Counted from the stretch's first letter, positions 9,274-19,160 are shown. The stretch: 64,000 bases of DNA from Streptomyces sp. NBC_01571 (GCF_026339875.1 NZ_JAPEPZ010000001.1:7440001-7504000); one strand, 5' to 3'. Translations and numbers: made by a program. The notes: generated by a model from the sequence alone, not told the origin.

Positions 9274-10077
9274 TCAGCGGTCGGTGTGGATGACCGAGAA
9301 CACCGCGCCCTCCGGATCCGCCACCGTGGCCACGCGCCCGTAGGCCGAGTCGTGGGCGGCCCTGAGGACGTGCCCGCCGAGCTCGGCGACCTGGGTGGTG
9401 GCGGCGTCGACATCCGTGACCTCGAAGTACGTCAGCCAGTGCGGCCCGCGATCGCGGGGCAGGCCGTGACCGACGCCGTGGATGCCCGCGACCGCGCGAC
9501 CGCCCGACTGGAGGGTCACATAGTCGAAGTCGGCCGAGACGACGGGCTCCAGCTCGTGCCCGAAGACCCCCTGGTAGAACTTGACGACACTCTCGGTGTC
9601 GCGGGTCACCAGCTCGATCCACGCAGGTGTGCCGTGCACCCCGATGATCCCGGTGCCCAGATGGGCCGCCGCCTGCCAGATCCCGAAGACGGCGCCGGTC
9701 GGGTCCAGACCGATCGCCAGCCGCCCGGCATCGCCCGCGTCGAGCGGACCCACACCCACGGTGCCACCGCAGTGCCGTACCGATTCGGCAGTCTGGTTCA
9801 CGTCGTCCGAGGCGAAGTACGGCGTCCAGGCGATCGACAGATGCTGGTCGGGCGGCATCTGGCCGATGCCCGCCACCTCGTGACCGTCCAACAGGGCCCG
9901 CGCGGAGGGGCCGAGCTGCCGCGGGCCCGGTTCGAACTCCCAGCCGAACAGCTCTCCGTAGAACTCCTGGGTCGTGTCCATTGCGTGCACCATCAGGCTC
10001 ACCCAGCAGGGAACGCCGGGCGCGTGCCGAGTGTGCGTTGTGCCGTTCAGGCCGGCCGGCCCCCGTGCCTCGGTCAT
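9274..10077 (-). CDS. VOC family protein with two tandem domains
   Basis: This 267-residue protein has two vicinal-oxygen-chelate (glyoxalase/bleomycin-resistance fold) modules. They begin at PCWVSLMVHAMDTTQEFYGE (about 19-125) and at PAWIELVTRDTESVVKFYQG (about 145-262). Each has the F-Y-x-x-L/V-F-G signature of the fold, and the second ends in DPEGAVFSVI. I chose the ATG at 10077 because GAGAAGAGAG lies just upstream; a GTG at 10098 would add 7 residues. The substrate is unknown; members include dioxygenases, epimerases and antibiotic-binding proteins. Confidence 0.85.
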   Translation of the reverse strand: MTEARGPAGLNGTTHTRHAPGVPCWVSLMVHAMDTTQEFYGELFGWEFEPGPRQLGPSARALLDGHEVAGIGQMPPDQHLSIAWTPYFASDDVNQTAESVRHCGGTVGVGPLDAGDAGRLAIGLDPTGAVFGIWQAAAHLGTGIIGVHGTPAWIELVTRDTESVVKFYQGVFGHELEPVVSADFDYVTLQSGGRAVAGIHGVGHGLPRDRGPHWLTYFEVTDVDAATTQVAELGGHVLRAAHDSAYGRVATVADPEGAVFSVIHTDR

Positions 10078-10401
10078 CGTCACTCTCTTCTCGGCCACTC
10101 GCGGTGGCCGTTCACCTTCCGCCTACCAACACGCGTACCGCAGCCGCGCGCGTGCACGCCCCGTGTCGATGCTCGCACTACCCGTCACCCTGCGCGCCCT
10201 GGCCGCACCGTCATGTCGCGGTCCACTGCGGGAGGATGCCCGATGTGCCGTTTCCCGTCCGTTTCCGCACCATTGCCGCAGGGTGTCCATCGGCTGTACA
10301 GCACGTGCCCGATCCCGTACGCCTCGTGATCGGACCTGTCCGGCCGAGCAGAGTAGCCGGAGCTGGACGCCGGGGCCACCCCGTACGCGAGGATGGTGGC
10401 C

Positions 10402-11253
10402 ATGAACGCCATCATCTCCGCCTCCGAACTCGCGAGCGATCTGGCGGGACCGAACCCGCCGGTCGTGCTCGACATCCGCTGGCAGCTCTCCCTGGCCAAG
10501 GCCGACGGGGCCGCGCCCTTCGACGGCCGGGCCGCCTACGAGGCAGGCCACATCCCAGGTGCGGTCTACGTCGATCTGGACACCGAATTGGCCGGAAAGG
10601 CGGGTGACGCCGGCCGTCATCCGTTGCCCGACCCCGAGGTCTTCGGCGCGGCGATGCGGGCCGCCGGCGTGTCCGAGGACCGCGATGTCGTCGTGTACGA
10701 CGGCGGTGTCGGTTGGGCCGCGGCGCGCGCCTGGTGGCTGCTGGGCTGGACGGGTCACCCGTCGGTGCGTGTGCTGGACGGCGGCCTGGCCGCGTGGAGC
10801 GGGCCGTTGTCCACCGAGGTCCCCCCGCCCGCCGCCGGAAGCTTCGTCCCCGTGCCGGGAGCCCGTTCGCTGCTGGACGCGGACGGAGCCGCGGCGCTCG
10901 CCCGCACGGGGCTGCTGCTCGACGCGAGGGCGGGTGAGCGCTACCGGGGCGAGGTGGAGCCGATCGACCCCGTGGGCGGTCACATCCCGGGCGCGGTGTC
11001 CGCGCCGACCACGGAGAACGTCACGGAGAGCGGGGAGTTCAGGCCCGCCGCCGAGCTGGCCGACCGCTTCAAGTCCCTGGGGGTGACCGGCACTTCGGAG
11101 GTCGGCGTCTACTGCGGCTCGGGCGTCTCGGCCGCTCACCAGGTGCTGGCGCTCGCCGTCGCGGGCATTCCGGCCGCTCTGTACGTGGGTTCGTGGTCGG
11201 AGTGGTCCCGGGACGGGAACCGTCCGGTCGCCGTGGGGCCCGACCCCCAGTGA
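10402..11253 (+). CDS. Sulfurtransferase with tandem rhodanese domains
   Basis: The protein has 283 residues. An inactive N-terminal rhodanese module (about 10-130) is followed by a catalytic module (about 150-275) with the active-site loop YCGSGVSA, whose Cys forms the persulfide. CGSGV is the loop type seen in 3-mercaptopyruvate/thiosulfate sulfurtransferases. ATG 10402 has a GAGG site 9 nt upstream; ATG 10393 is an alternative. It is single and ends at a strong terminator. Roles in cyanide detoxification or sulfur trafficking are family-level possibilities. Confidence 0.9.
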   Translation: MNAIISASELASDLAGPNPPVVLDIRWQLSLAKADGAAPFDGRAAYEAGHIPGAVYVDLDTELAGKAGDAGRHPLPDPEVFGAAMRAAGVSEDRDVVVYDGGVGWAAARAWWLLGWTGHPSVRVLDGGLAAWSGPLSTEVPPPAAGSFVPVPGARSLLDADGAAALARTGLLLDARAGERYRGEVEPIDPVGGHIPGAVSAPTTENVTESGEFRPAAELADRFKSLGVTGTSEVGVYCGSGVSAAHQVLALAVAGIPAALYVGSWSEWSRDGNRPVAVGPDPQ

Positions 11254-11256
11254 CGA

Positions 11257-11304
11257 CGACGGGGCCCGCACCGATCCGGACGCTGATCCGGTGTGGGCCC
11301 CGTC
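11257..11304. terminator. Long hairpin after the sulfurtransferase gene
   Basis: CGACGGGGCCCGCACCG pairs with CGGTGTGGGCCCCGTCG, extended by GATCC/GGATC. It is placed between convergent genes and probably serves both. Confidence 0.8.
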
Positions 11305-11393
11305 GCTCGTACGAGTGACCGGCCGAGCGGCCGGTGGTCGCGTTCCGGCCGCGTCCGGACTCCCGTCCCGCCGCTTCAAGCCGGCTTCTTCAT

Positions 11394-12443
11394 TCAGTCC
11401 TGCTTCTTGCGCCGGGTGCCGAAGACGATCTCGTCCCAGCTCGGTACCGCCGCTCTGCGGCCGGGGCGGACGCCGTCGGCCTCGGCCTGGCGGTCGGTCG
11501 CGCCGACCAGACGGTCGCGGTGGCTCCCGACCGAGCGGGGCATCAGGACGTCCGCGTAGGCGGAACCGGCGCCGGCCGAGGCGGCGGGAGCCGGGGGCTC
11601 CTCCGTCTCGGGCTCCGGGGCGGGCTCCTCCGCGGGCGGGAGTTCCGTGGTGGAGGCCCGCTCGGGCACCACCATGTCGCCCCGGAAGCTGGGCACCGCC
11701 TCCAGGAGGCTGGTGAGCGAGTCGCGGTCGCCCGCGCCCTCGTCGACCGGCTCGGACGGCGGCAGGCTCGGCCGCTCCATCTGCCGGTCCAGGGCGCGGT
11801 CGAGCGGACGGTCCCGGGGCAGCCGCGCGATGCGCGGCACGAACGGGAAGCTCGGCTCGGGCGCCGCGAGGTCGTCGGACTCGCCGATCAGCGAACGCGC
11901 CTCGTCGTCGACGGCCTGGACGAGCCGCCGGGGCGGGTCGTACGTCCAGCTCGCCGAGTGGGGTTCGCCCGCGACCAGGTAGACCAGCAGGACTTCCCAG
12001 GTGCCGTCGTCGCGACGCCACGAGTCCCACTGGACGGTGTCCTTCTCGGCGCCCCGGATCAGCAGGCGCTCCTGGACCGCCTCTCCGAGCTGGGGTCCGG
12101 CGTTCTCGCCGGGGCGGCGGACGGGAGTCTTCCGGGCACGTTCGGCCATGAAGGCGCGCTCGGCGAGCACGGGGCCCTCGAAACGGCGCACCCGGTCGAC
12201 GGGGATTCCGGCGAGCTGGGCGACTTCCTCCGCGGAGGCGCCGGCTCGTATCCGCGCCTGGATGTCGCGGGGGCGGAGATGGCTCTCCACCTCGATCTCG
12301 ATCTGGCCGAGGCGGGGACGGTCGCCGCGGACGGCGGCGCGCAGACGCTCGTCGATCGGAAGCGTGTACTCCGTGCTGTCCGCAGCCTTCAGCACCAGCC
12401 GTGTGCCGTCGTTAGAGACGGCCACGACACGCAGTTCCGGCAT
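11394..12443 (-). CDS. sepH: Septation protein SepH
   Basis: The product is 349 residues. The N-terminal DUF3071 domain (about 1-170) has a helix-turn-helix-like segment (ASAEEVAQLAGIPVDRVRRFEG) and the block VQWDSWRRDDGTWEVLLVYL. The rest is an acidic, Pro/Glu-rich disordered tail ending in a basic tip (TRRKKQD). In Streptomyces SepH binds FtsZ and promotes its assembly during sporulation septation and, in some species, vegetative growth. ATG 12443 is preceded by GGGAGGT. Upstream are about 470 bp without a gene. Confidence 0.93.
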   Translation of the reverse strand: MPELRVVAVSNDGTRLVLKAADSTEYTLPIDERLRAAVRGDRPRLGQIEIEVESHLRPRDIQARIRAGASAEEVAQLAGIPVDRVRRFEGPVLAERAFMAERARKTPVRRPGENAGPQLGEAVQERLLIRGAEKDTVQWDSWRRDDGTWEVLLVYLVAGEPHSASWTYDPPRRLVQAVDDEARSLIGESDDLAAPEPSFPFVPRIARLPRDRPLDRALDRQMERPSLPPSEPVDEGAGDRDSLTSLLEAVPSFRGDMVVPERASTTELPPAEEPAPEPETEEPPAPAASAGAGSAYADVLMPRSVGSHRDRLVGATDRQAEADGVRPGRRAAVPSWDEIVFGTRRKKQD

Positions 12444-12914
12444 GGGGACCTCCCGGGTGGTGCCTGCCGACGTCACGTGCGTCGCTGCTTCCGCTAGTCG
12501 AGTGTGGCCTGCCCGGGTGCAGCCTGCCACAACCTTGCCGAGTTGCCCGGCGTGTCGGGCACGGGCCCGGGGTCGCCGTTATGGCACGGTTACCTATTCG
12601 CAACGCTAAGTGACGAACTCCATCACCCTGTGCAACGAGCCCCCTCCCGGCGGTCCTGTCAGGCCCCGGACACCCTGGCGGGAGTCCGGACCCAGGGCTC
12701 GCAAGAGTACTCCATTCGGGCCATGTGCGTGGATCGGCACGCCGCCCAACTTCTAGCGGGGGGTGGTAGTTGGCCGCCCGATGCGCCGTATTCGTGGCCA
12801 TGAAACGTGGCGTACTTCACGTAAGCGGCGGAAACGGAACTAAAGGTTTCCTTCAGCCGTCCTTTCTCCTGCAGTAGGTCGACCAAGTACGGGAAAGGCA
12901 GGCAAGGTCCGGGT
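12444..12914. other. Gene-free stretch between sepH and the membrane protein gene
   Basis: These 471 bp are the shared promoter region of two divergent genes. Locally AT-richer tracts near 12583-12610 and 12830-12850 could hold promoters, but I cannot assign -10/-35 boxes with confidence. No coding potential is convincing. Confidence 0.5.
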
Positions 12915-13721
12915 ATGCGTGGAGTGCCGGGTTCCGGAGAAGATCCGAGTGCCGCAGCGGGGGCCGGGAGGAAACGGCTGGATCTGAGCCTTCCGCAAGT
13001 GGCGGGCAGCGCGGTGGCGGCCGTGGTGGCCGCGAAACTCGCCTCCTACTTCGGTGTCTACGGGACGATCCTGGGCGCGGGCCTGGTCAGTGTCGTCGCC
13101 ACCTGCGGCGGCACGGTCTTCCAGCACTTCTTCAAGCGCACCGGCGAGCAGATACGCGACGTGGGCGTCCAGGCGAAACCGGTGCGGCCCGGCGTCCGGC
13201 CCACACCGGTACCGGGGGAGTTCGCCTCGGCCGTGCCGGGGGAGTTCGGCGCGGGGACGGTCTACCGCGCCCGGGTCAGGAGCTGGAAGCGGCCGTTGGT
13301 CGCGGCGGCGCTCGTCTTCGGCGTCACCATGGCGGGCGTGACCACGTACGAAATGGCCTCGGGTCAGAGCTTCAGCGGGGACGGGAAGAGCACCACCGTC
13401 GGTGACGCCTTCACGGGGAGCGGCCCCGGCAACGGCCCGTCAGGCAGGGGCCCGGACTCCACACCGGAGTCCGGCACTCCCGGTACGACACCCCCCACCG
13501 GCTCCTCCCGGCAGCCCTCGAACCCCGGTTCGGATGACGGCTCCGGCACGACGGGCGGCGAGGACGGGGTGACGACTCCCACGCCGACGCCGAGTTCCAG
13601 CGCCGACCCGCAGTCACCGGAAGGGACCCCGACGCCGAGCGCGTCTACGAGCCCAGCACCCGACGCAGGTAGTCATTCCCGAAGCGCCGATCCGGATCCA
13701 GCCGATCCCGCAACGCCGTGA
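12915..13721 (+). CDS. Membrane protein with long Thr/Ser/Pro/Gly-rich tail, unknown function
   Basis: This 268-residue protein has a hydrophobic segment near 33-62 (AVVAAKLASYFGVYGTILGA onward) and a second near 125-143 (a Val/Ala-rich helix). Its C-terminal 120 residues are low complexity, rich in Ser, Thr, Pro and Gly, and probably lie outside the membrane. It is a recognisable Streptomyces hypothetical without known role. Its last 77 bp overlap the convergent lactone oxidase gene, whose conserved C-terminus uses the same DNA, so the acidic end of the tail (PDPADPATP) is shaped by the opposite strand. Confidence 0.75.
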   Translation: MRGVPGSGEDPSAAAGAGRKRLDLSLPQVAGSAVAAVVAAKLASYFGVYGTILGAGLVSVVATCGGTVFQHFFKRTGEQIRDVGVQAKPVRPGVRPTPVPGEFASAVPGEFGAGTVYRARVRSWKRPLVAAALVFGVTMAGVTTYEMASGQSFSGDGKSTTVGDAFTGSGPGNGPSGRGPDSTPESGTPGTTPPTGSSRQPSNPGSDDGSGTTGGEDGVTTPTPTPSSSADPQSPEGTPTPSASTSPAPDAGSHSRSADPDPADPATP

Positions 13722-14964
13722 ACTCGCCGAAGCGCGGGTACACCCCGGAGAAGTACTCCGCGTCCCGCGTGTGCACCTTGCCCCAGTGCGGGCGGCCTTC
13801 ATGCGCCGTGAAGATCCGCTCGGCCGCGGTGAAGTACGCCTGGTAGGGCGTGCCCCGGAACATGTGTACGGCGATGTAGGCGCTCTCCCGGCCGGACGCG
13901 GTGGACAGTGTGATGTCGTCCGCGGGGGCGGTGCGCACCTCGACGGGGAAGCTGACCCGCAGGGGGGAACGGTCCACCATCGCCTTCAGCTCGCGCAGTG
14001 TGTCGACGAGGGCCTCGCGCGCGACCGCGTACTCCATCTCCACGAAGCGCACCCGGCGCGGGGAGGTGAAGACCTTGTACGGGATGTCGGTGTACGTCCG
14101 CGCGGAGAGCGCGCGGCTGGAGATCTTCGCGATCGCCGGGATGGTGGCGGGCGCGGCGCGGCCGAGCAGATTGGCCACCTGGAAGACGCCGTTGGAGAGG
14201 AACTCGTCCTCGATCCAGCCGCCGAGCCGCCCGACGGGCCGCTCGGGACCAGCACTGCGGTTGTTGCGCTTGGTGTTGCAGTTGCCGGTGTGGGGGAACC
14301 AGTAGAACTCGAAGTGCTCGTTCTCGGCGAACAGTTCGTCGAAGTCGGCGGTGACCCGGTCGAAGGTCATCGGCTCCTCGCGGGCCGTGAGCAGGAACAG
14401 GGGTTCCACGGAGAGGGTGATCGCCGTGACGATCCCCAGGGCGCCTATGCCGACCCGGGCGGCCGCGAAGACCTCGGGGTTCTCCTTCTCGGAGCAGGTC
14501 AGGACCGCGCCGTCCGCGGTGACCAGCTCAAGGCCCTTGATCTGGGCGGCGATCGAGGCCGAGTCGCGCCCCGTGCCGTGCGTTCCGGTGCTGGTCGCCC
14601 CCGACACCGTCTGTTCCATGATGTCGCCCATGTTCGTGAGCGACAGTCCCTCGCGCGCGAGCGCCACGTTGAGACGCTTGAGCGGGGTGCCCGCCTCGAC
14701 GGTGACGGTGCCGGCCTCGCGGTCGAGGGCGCGGATGCCGGTCAGCAGCTGAGGGCGGATCAGCACGCCGTCGGTCGCGGCGGCGGCGGTGAAGGAGTGC
14801 CCGGTGCCGACGGCCTTCACCTTCAGGCCCTCGTCCGCGGCCGCGCGTACGGCGGCGGAGAGCTCTTCGACCGAGGCGGGGGTGACCTCCCGTACGGGAC
14901 GGGCGGTGACGTTCCCCGCCCAGTTACGCCACGTGCCGCTCTTCCCGCTCACTGTGGTGCTCAT
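13645..14964 (-). CDS. FAD-linked D-arabinono-1,4-lactone oxidase family protein
   Basis: The product is 439 residues. An N-terminal PCMH FAD-binding domain (about 15-185) has VGTGHSFTAAAATDG and the segment GTHGTGRDSASI. A C-terminal ALO domain (about 190-437) contains FPVEVRTAPADD and HWGKVHTRDAEYF, the typical ending of aldonolactone oxidases and alditol oxidases. The family oxidises sugar lactones or polyols with oxygen. The true substrate is not shown. Its start lies inside the 3' end of the MFS gene (41-nt overlap), so the two are co-transcribed and probably coupled. Confidence 0.9.
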   Translation of the reverse strand: MSTTVSGKSGTWRNWAGNVTARPVREVTPASVEELSAAVRAAADEGLKVKAVGTGHSFTAAAATDGVLIRPQLLTGIRALDREAGTVTVEAGTPLKRLNVALAREGLSLTNMGDIMEQTVSGATSTGTHGTGRDSASIAAQIKGLELVTADGAVLTCSEKENPEVFAAARVGIGALGIVTAITLSVEPLFLLTAREEPMTFDRVTADFDELFAENEHFEFYWFPHTGNCNTKRNNRSAGPERPVGRLGGWIEDEFLSNGVFQVANLLGRAAPATIPAIAKISSRALSARTYTDIPYKVFTSPRRVRFVEMEYAVAREALVDTLRELKAMVDRSPLRVSFPVEVRTAPADDITLSTASGRESAYIAVHMFRGTPYQAYFTAAERIFTAHEGRPHWGKVHTRDAEYFSGVYPRFGEFTALRDRLDPDRRFGNDYLRRVLGS

Positions 14965-16162
14965 GGGTCCCCTCCCGCTGCGGAACCGGCCTGTTCAGCC
15001 GGCGATACCCGAGGAAACCGACCGCGACCGCGACGGCCCCGGACACCGCCGGAACCCCGTACCCGGCCTTCGCGCCGGCGGCGTCGATCACCCAGCCGGC
15101 CACGGAGGAGCCGAGCGCGACCCCGACCGCGAGTCCGGTGCTCACCCAGGTCATGCCCTCGGTCAGTTTCGCGCGTGGTACGTGCTGCTCGATGAGGGAC
15201 ATCGTCGTGATCATGGTGGGAGCGATGGACAGTCCCGCAACGAACAGCGCCACGGCCAGGAACGGCAAGTTTCCGACCTGTAGGAGGGGGATCATACTCA
15301 CGGCCATCGCGCATATGCCCAGCAGCCACCGCGCTTCGGGCGCCCCCTTGAACTGCAGCAGCCCGAACACGGCCCCCGCCAGGCAGGAGCCGGCCGCGTA
15401 CAGCGCCAGGACGACGCTCGCGGCACCCTTGTGCCCCTGTTCCTCGGCGAAGGCCACGGTGACCACGTCGACGGCTCCGAAGATCGCCCCGGTCGCGACG
15501 AAGGTGGCCACCAGGACCTGGAGTCCGGCCGAGCTCAGCGCCGAGCCGCGGCTGTGCTGCTCGCGCGGATGGGGCACGGGTTCGGTGGCCCGCTGGGCCG
15601 TCAGCCAGAAGACACCGGCCGCCAGGAAGCAGGCCGCGAGCAGCGGGCCGGCCTCGGGGAACCACACCGTGGACAGACCGATCGAGAGGATCGGTCCGAC
15701 GATGAAGCAGACCTCGTCGACCACGGACTCGAAGGAGTACGCGGTGTGCAGCCGCGGGGTGTCCCGGTAGAGCGCGGCCCAGCGGGCCCGGATCATCGCG
15801 CCGATGCTGGGCACGCAGCCGATCCCGGCCGCGCAGAGGAACAGCACCCAGTCCGGCCACTCGTAGTGCGCGGTGAGCAGCAGCCCGGCGGACGCGGCGA
15901 GCGCGAACAGGGTGACGGGGCGCAGCACCCGGCGCTGCCCGTACCGGTCCACCATCCGGGAGACCTGTGGACCCAGCGCCGCCGCCGCCAGCGCCATGGT
16001 CGCCGACAGCGCGCCGGCGAGCCCGTAGCGCCCGGTGAGCTGGGAGATCATCGTCACCACGCCGATGCCCATCATCGACAGCGGCATCCGGCCGAGGAAG
16101 CCCGCGGTGGAGAAGCCCTTGGAGCCGGGGGCGGCGAACAAGGCGCTGTACGGGCTGGGCAC
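14924..16162 (-). CDS. MFS transporter
   Basis: This major facilitator protein has 412 residues and about 12 predicted membrane helices in two six-helix halves around a charged central loop (TEPVPHPREQHSRGS). Loop 2-3 shows the MFS-A-like motif SRMVDRYGQRRVLRP. GTG 16162 follows GGAG at good spacing; ATG 16201 would add 13 residues. The substrate is unknown, probably export. It shares a transcript with the lactone oxidase and is divergent from ferrochelatase. Confidence 0.88.
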   Translation of the reverse strand: MPSPYSALFAAPGSKGFSTAGFLGRMPLSMMGIGVVTMISQLTGRYGLAGALSATMALAAAALGPQVSRMVDRYGQRRVLRPVTLFALAASAGLLLTAHYEWPDWVLFLCAAGIGCVPSIGAMIRARWAALYRDTPRLHTAYSFESVVDEVCFIVGPILSIGLSTVWFPEAGPLLAACFLAAGVFWLTAQRATEPVPHPREQHSRGSALSSAGLQVLVATFVATGAIFGAVDVVTVAFAEEQGHKGAASVVLALYAAGSCLAGAVFGLLQFKGAPEARWLLGICAMAVSMIPLLQVGNLPFLAVALFVAGLSIAPTMITTMSLIEQHVPRAKLTEGMTWVSTGLAVGVALGSSVAGWVIDAAGAKAGYGVPAVSGAVAVAVGFLGYRRLNRPVPQREGTHEHHSEREERHVA

Positions 16163-16338
16163 AGGGTGTCTCCGGTGGGCTCGGCCCGGCCACCCGGTCA
16201 CCGCGGGCGTCCGAACTCCGGTAAGGCGTGAAGGTAGCCGATACAGCTTACGGGTTAGGTGACCCTAATGCACTCCTCAGGTCCGCCCCGCCCGTGGCCG
16301 ATGTCCGGCCGTCAGCTGCGGATGGCAGGATCGGACGC

Positions 16339-17466
16339 ATGCCAGATGCGCTCGATGCCCACCCCTACGACGCCCTGCTCCTGCTCTCGTTCGGCGGCCC
16401 CGAAGGCCCGGACGACGTGGTTCCGTTCCTGGAGAACGTGACGCGCGGGCGAGGCATCCCCAAGGAACGGCTCAAGGAAGTGGGCCGGCACTACTTCCTG
16501 TTCGGCGGGGTCAGCCCCATCAACGACCAGAACCGTGCCCTGCTCGACGCCCTCCGCAAGGACTTCGCGGAGCACGGCCTGAACCTCCCCGTGTACTGGG
16601 GCAACCGCAACTGGGCGCCCTACCTGACCGACACCCTGCGGGAGATGGTCGCGGACGGCCGCCGCCGCGTCCTCGTCCTCGCCACCAGCGCCTACGCCTC
16701 GTACTCGGGCTGCCGCCAGTACCGCGAGAACCTCGCCGAGTCCCTGGCCGCGCTGGAGGCCGAGGGCCTGGAGCCGCCCCGGGTGGACAAACTTCGGCAC
16801 TACTTCAACCACCCGGGGTTCGTGCGCCCCATGGTCGACGGCGTCCTGAAGTCCCTCGCCGAGCTGCCCGCGGACGTACGGGAGGGGGCGCACCTCGCCT
16901 TCACGACCCACTCGATCCCGGACGCGGCGGCCGACACCTCCGGCCCCGCCGAGGACCACGGCGACGGCGGCGCCTACGTCGGGCAGCACCTGGACGTGGC
17001 ACGGCTGATCGCGGACGCCGTGCGCGAGGAGACCGGGATCGAACACCCCTGGCGGCTCGTCTACCAGTCGCGCTCCGGGGCCCCGCACATCCCCTGGCTG
17101 GAGCCCGACATCTGCGACCACCTGGAGGAGCTGCACGGCGCCGGGGTACCGGCCGTCGTGATGGCGCCCATCGGGTTCGTCTCGGACCACATGGAGGTGC
17201 TGTACGACCTCGACACGGAGGCCACGGCCAAGGCGGCGGAGCTCGGGCTGCCGGTGCGCCGCTCGGCGACCGTCGGTGCCGACCCCCGGTTCGCCGCGGC
17301 GATCCGCGACCTCGTACTGGAACGCGCCGCGACCGAGAACGGGCGGCGGCCGGCCCCCTGCGTCCTCGGCACCCTCGGTCCGAGCCGGGACCTGTGCCCG
17401 GTGGGCTGCTGTCCGGCCCGCGCCCCCAAGCCCGCCGCCGCGGGCGCCGACAGCCCGTACGCCTAG
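16339..17466 (+). CDS. hemH: Ferrochelatase (coproporphyrin III type expected)
   Basis: The product is 375 residues and inserts iron into coproporphyrin III or protoporphyrin IX in haem synthesis; actinobacteria use the coproporphyrin route (CpfC). The start [19 protein letters not shown], the invariant His in FTTHSIP (about residue 195), YQSRSG and [14 protein letters not shown] (with the catalytic Glu) are all present. Several Cys near the C-terminus ([12 protein letters not shown]) resemble the [2Fe-2S] ligands of actinobacterial enzymes. It starts at ATG 16339, since residues before it match nothing in the family. Confidence 0.95.
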   Translation: MPDALDAHPYDALLLLSFGGPEGPDDVVPFLENVTRGRGIPKERLKEVGRHYFLFGGVSPINDQNRALLDALRKDFAEHGLNLPVYWGNRNWAPYLTDTLREMVADGRRRVLVLATSAYASYSGCRQYRENLAESLAALEAEGLEPPRVDKLRHYFNHPGFVRPMVDGVLKSLAELPADVREGAHLAFTTHSIPDAAADTSGPAEDHGDGGAYVGQHLDVARLIADAVREETGIEHPWRLVYQSRSGAPHIPWLEPDICDHLEELHGAGVPAVVMAPIGFVSDHMEVLYDLDTEATAKAAELGLPVRRSATVGADPRFAAAIRDLVLERAATENGRRPAPCVLGTLGPSRDLCPVGCCPARAPKPAAAGADSPYA

Positions 17467-17658
17467 GGGTGTCGCTTCGATCAGGCCGGCGTCGCGCGGT
17501 GCGGCACACGCATCCGCCGCGCCGCCGACCTCGCCGACGCTCAGCGTCGACTCCCTCCTCCGCCTTGCAGCCGCACCCACCACACCCCGCTCGGCTCGGC
17601 CACAGGCACCGCTTCCCCCAGCCCGCCTGATCCGAACGACACCCTTCAGAGGAGCCCC

Positions 17659-18474
17659 GTGATCGAGCCCCTGCACACCGAACTGCTCCAGCTCGCGCAC
17701 GACGCCGCCCGCCGTGCCGGCGAGCTGCTGCGCGACGGGCGCCCGGCCGACCTCACGGTCGCCGCCACCAAGTCCAGCCCGATCGACGTCGTCACCGAGA
17801 TGGACATCGCCGCCGAGAAGCTGATCACCGACCTGATCGCCCAGCACCGCCCGCACGACGGTTTCCTCGGCGAGGAGGGCGCCGCCAGCGAGGGGACCAG
17901 CGGCATCCGCTGGGTCGTGGACCCGCTCGACGGCACGGTGAACTACCTCTACGGGCTGCCGACCTGGGCGGTGTCCATCGCGGCCGAGCAGAACGGCGAG
18001 ACCGTCGTCGGGGTCGTCGCGGCACCGATGCGCGGCGAGACCTACCACGCGGTGCGCGGCCGGGGCGCCCGGGCCACCGGCGCCTGGGTCGGCGAGCGCC
18101 GGCTGACCTGCCGTCCCTCGCCTTCCCTGGACCAGGCCCTGGTCTCGACCGGCTTCAACTACGTGAGCGAGGTCAAGGCCCACCAGGCCGACGTCGCCCA
18201 GCGGCTGATCCCGCTGCTGCGCGACATCCGGCGCTCCGGTTCCGCGGCGGTCGACCTGTGCGACGTCGCGGCCGGTCGCCTCGACGGCTACTACGAGCGC
18301 GGCCTCCACCCCTGGGACCTCGCGGCGGGCGACCTGATCGCCCGTGAGGCGGGCGCCCTGACCGGTGGACGCCCCGGGGAGCGGCCCGCGCGCGAGCTGG
18401 CGGTGGCGGCCTCACCGGGCGTCTTCGAGCCCCTCCAGCGGCTCCTGGAGGAGTTCGGCGCCTGGCACGACTGA
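17659..18474 (+). CDS. Inositol monophosphatase family protein
   Basis: The product is 271 residues. The Mg-dependent phosphatase motifs are clear: FLGEEGA (metal Glu), WVVDPLDGTVNYLYGLP (DPLDGT motif) and HPWDLAAGDLIAREAGA. It probably hydrolyses inositol-1-phosphate or related sugar phosphates. The start is GTG 17659 with AGAGGAG upstream. It follows hemH by 190 bp without a visible terminator. A homologue (suhB) sits in the equivalent block in mycobacteria. Confidence 0.92.
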   Translation: MIEPLHTELLQLAHDAARRAGELLRDGRPADLTVAATKSSPIDVVTEMDIAAEKLITDLIAQHRPHDGFLGEEGAASEGTSGIRWVVDPLDGTVNYLYGLPTWAVSIAAEQNGETVVGVVAAPMRGETYHAVRGRGARATGAWVGERRLTCRPSPSLDQALVSTGFNYVSEVKAHQADVAQRLIPLLRDIRRSGSAAVDLCDVAAGRLDGYYERGLHPWDLAAGDLIAREAGALTGGRPGERPARELAVAASPGVFEPLQRLLEEFGAWHD

Positions 18475-18518
18475 CGGCGTCCGAGCGACCCGGGCGCCGT
18501 CCCCGCGACGGCGAACGA

Positions 18519-18556
18519 AGCGGGGCCCCGGTACTGGATCGACACCGGGGCCCCGC
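18519..18556. terminator. Bidirectional terminator hairpin
   Basis: AGCGGGGCCCCGGT / ACCGGGGCCCCGCT forms a perfect 14-bp stem with a 10-nt loop between the convergent IMPase gene and the 57-residue gene. Confidence 0.85.
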
Positions 18557-18571
18557 TCGCGTACGAACTGA

Positions 18572-18745
18572 TCAGACGCGCGTCGCGCCGACCTCCACAC
18601 CGTGCTCGGCGGCGAGGCGACGCAGGTCCTCGAGCTCGGCCTGCTCGACCTCCGCGAGGAAGTCGTCGCCCGTCTCGCGAGCCCGCGTCAGGTCGGACTC
18701 GGTCGCCTTTATGCGCTGCAGAAGTCCTGCGGTGAATGCGTCCAT
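18572..18745 (-). CDS. Small conserved protein, unknown function (57 aa)
   Basis: The protein is 57 residues and mostly helical and charged (RIKATESDLTRARETGDDF and AELEDLRRLAAEHG), with no Cys and no membrane segment. A strong GAGGGGG site 9 nt before ATG 18745 and Streptomyces-like codon use support it as real. It probably forms a helical hairpin or coiled coil. It is monocistronic and divergent from cutR across about 415 bp. Confidence 0.8.
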   Translation of the reverse strand: MDAFTAGLLQRIKATESDLTRARETGDDFLAEVEQAELEDLRRLAAEHGVEVGATRV

Positions 18746-19160
18746 GCTGCGCCCCCTCGTCCTGGGTCGTGGGTCGATGGCACGGGGGTGTGCCGTTGGG
18801 AAGGGGCGATCACGTCTCCAGAGGGTGCCCAGCGCTGCCCGGGCTGGGCGGCGACGGTGCCGGACACCCACGCCCGCTCTGCGGAAGCGGTTGGACGTAC
18901 CACTAGGTGGCTTGCCACATGCAGAGCGTGATCGCGGGGTGTAAAGCCGTCCTCCCCCCGCTCTCTTCCGTGGAAACCTCAACCCGACGAGAAAATCTCG
19001 CATTCCCGGGGCCCCGGACCGCCGCACCGGGCGCCCTCTCACCCGCCTTACAGCCGGTTTATGGCCGAAAAAGGCAGGATGGAGGTCTTACCCGAGACGG
19101 ACCCCCACCCGCGTGTGCCGAGGAGGCGCTACGCGGGTGGACAGAGGAAGGACAAGCGAC
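18746..19160. other. Intergenic region upstream of cutR
   Basis: These 415 bp between the divergent 57-residue gene and cutR hold no convincing gene. They should contain the cutRS promoter. A purine-rich site, GGAAGGACAAGCGAC, directly precedes the GTG of cutR. Confidence 0.55.
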
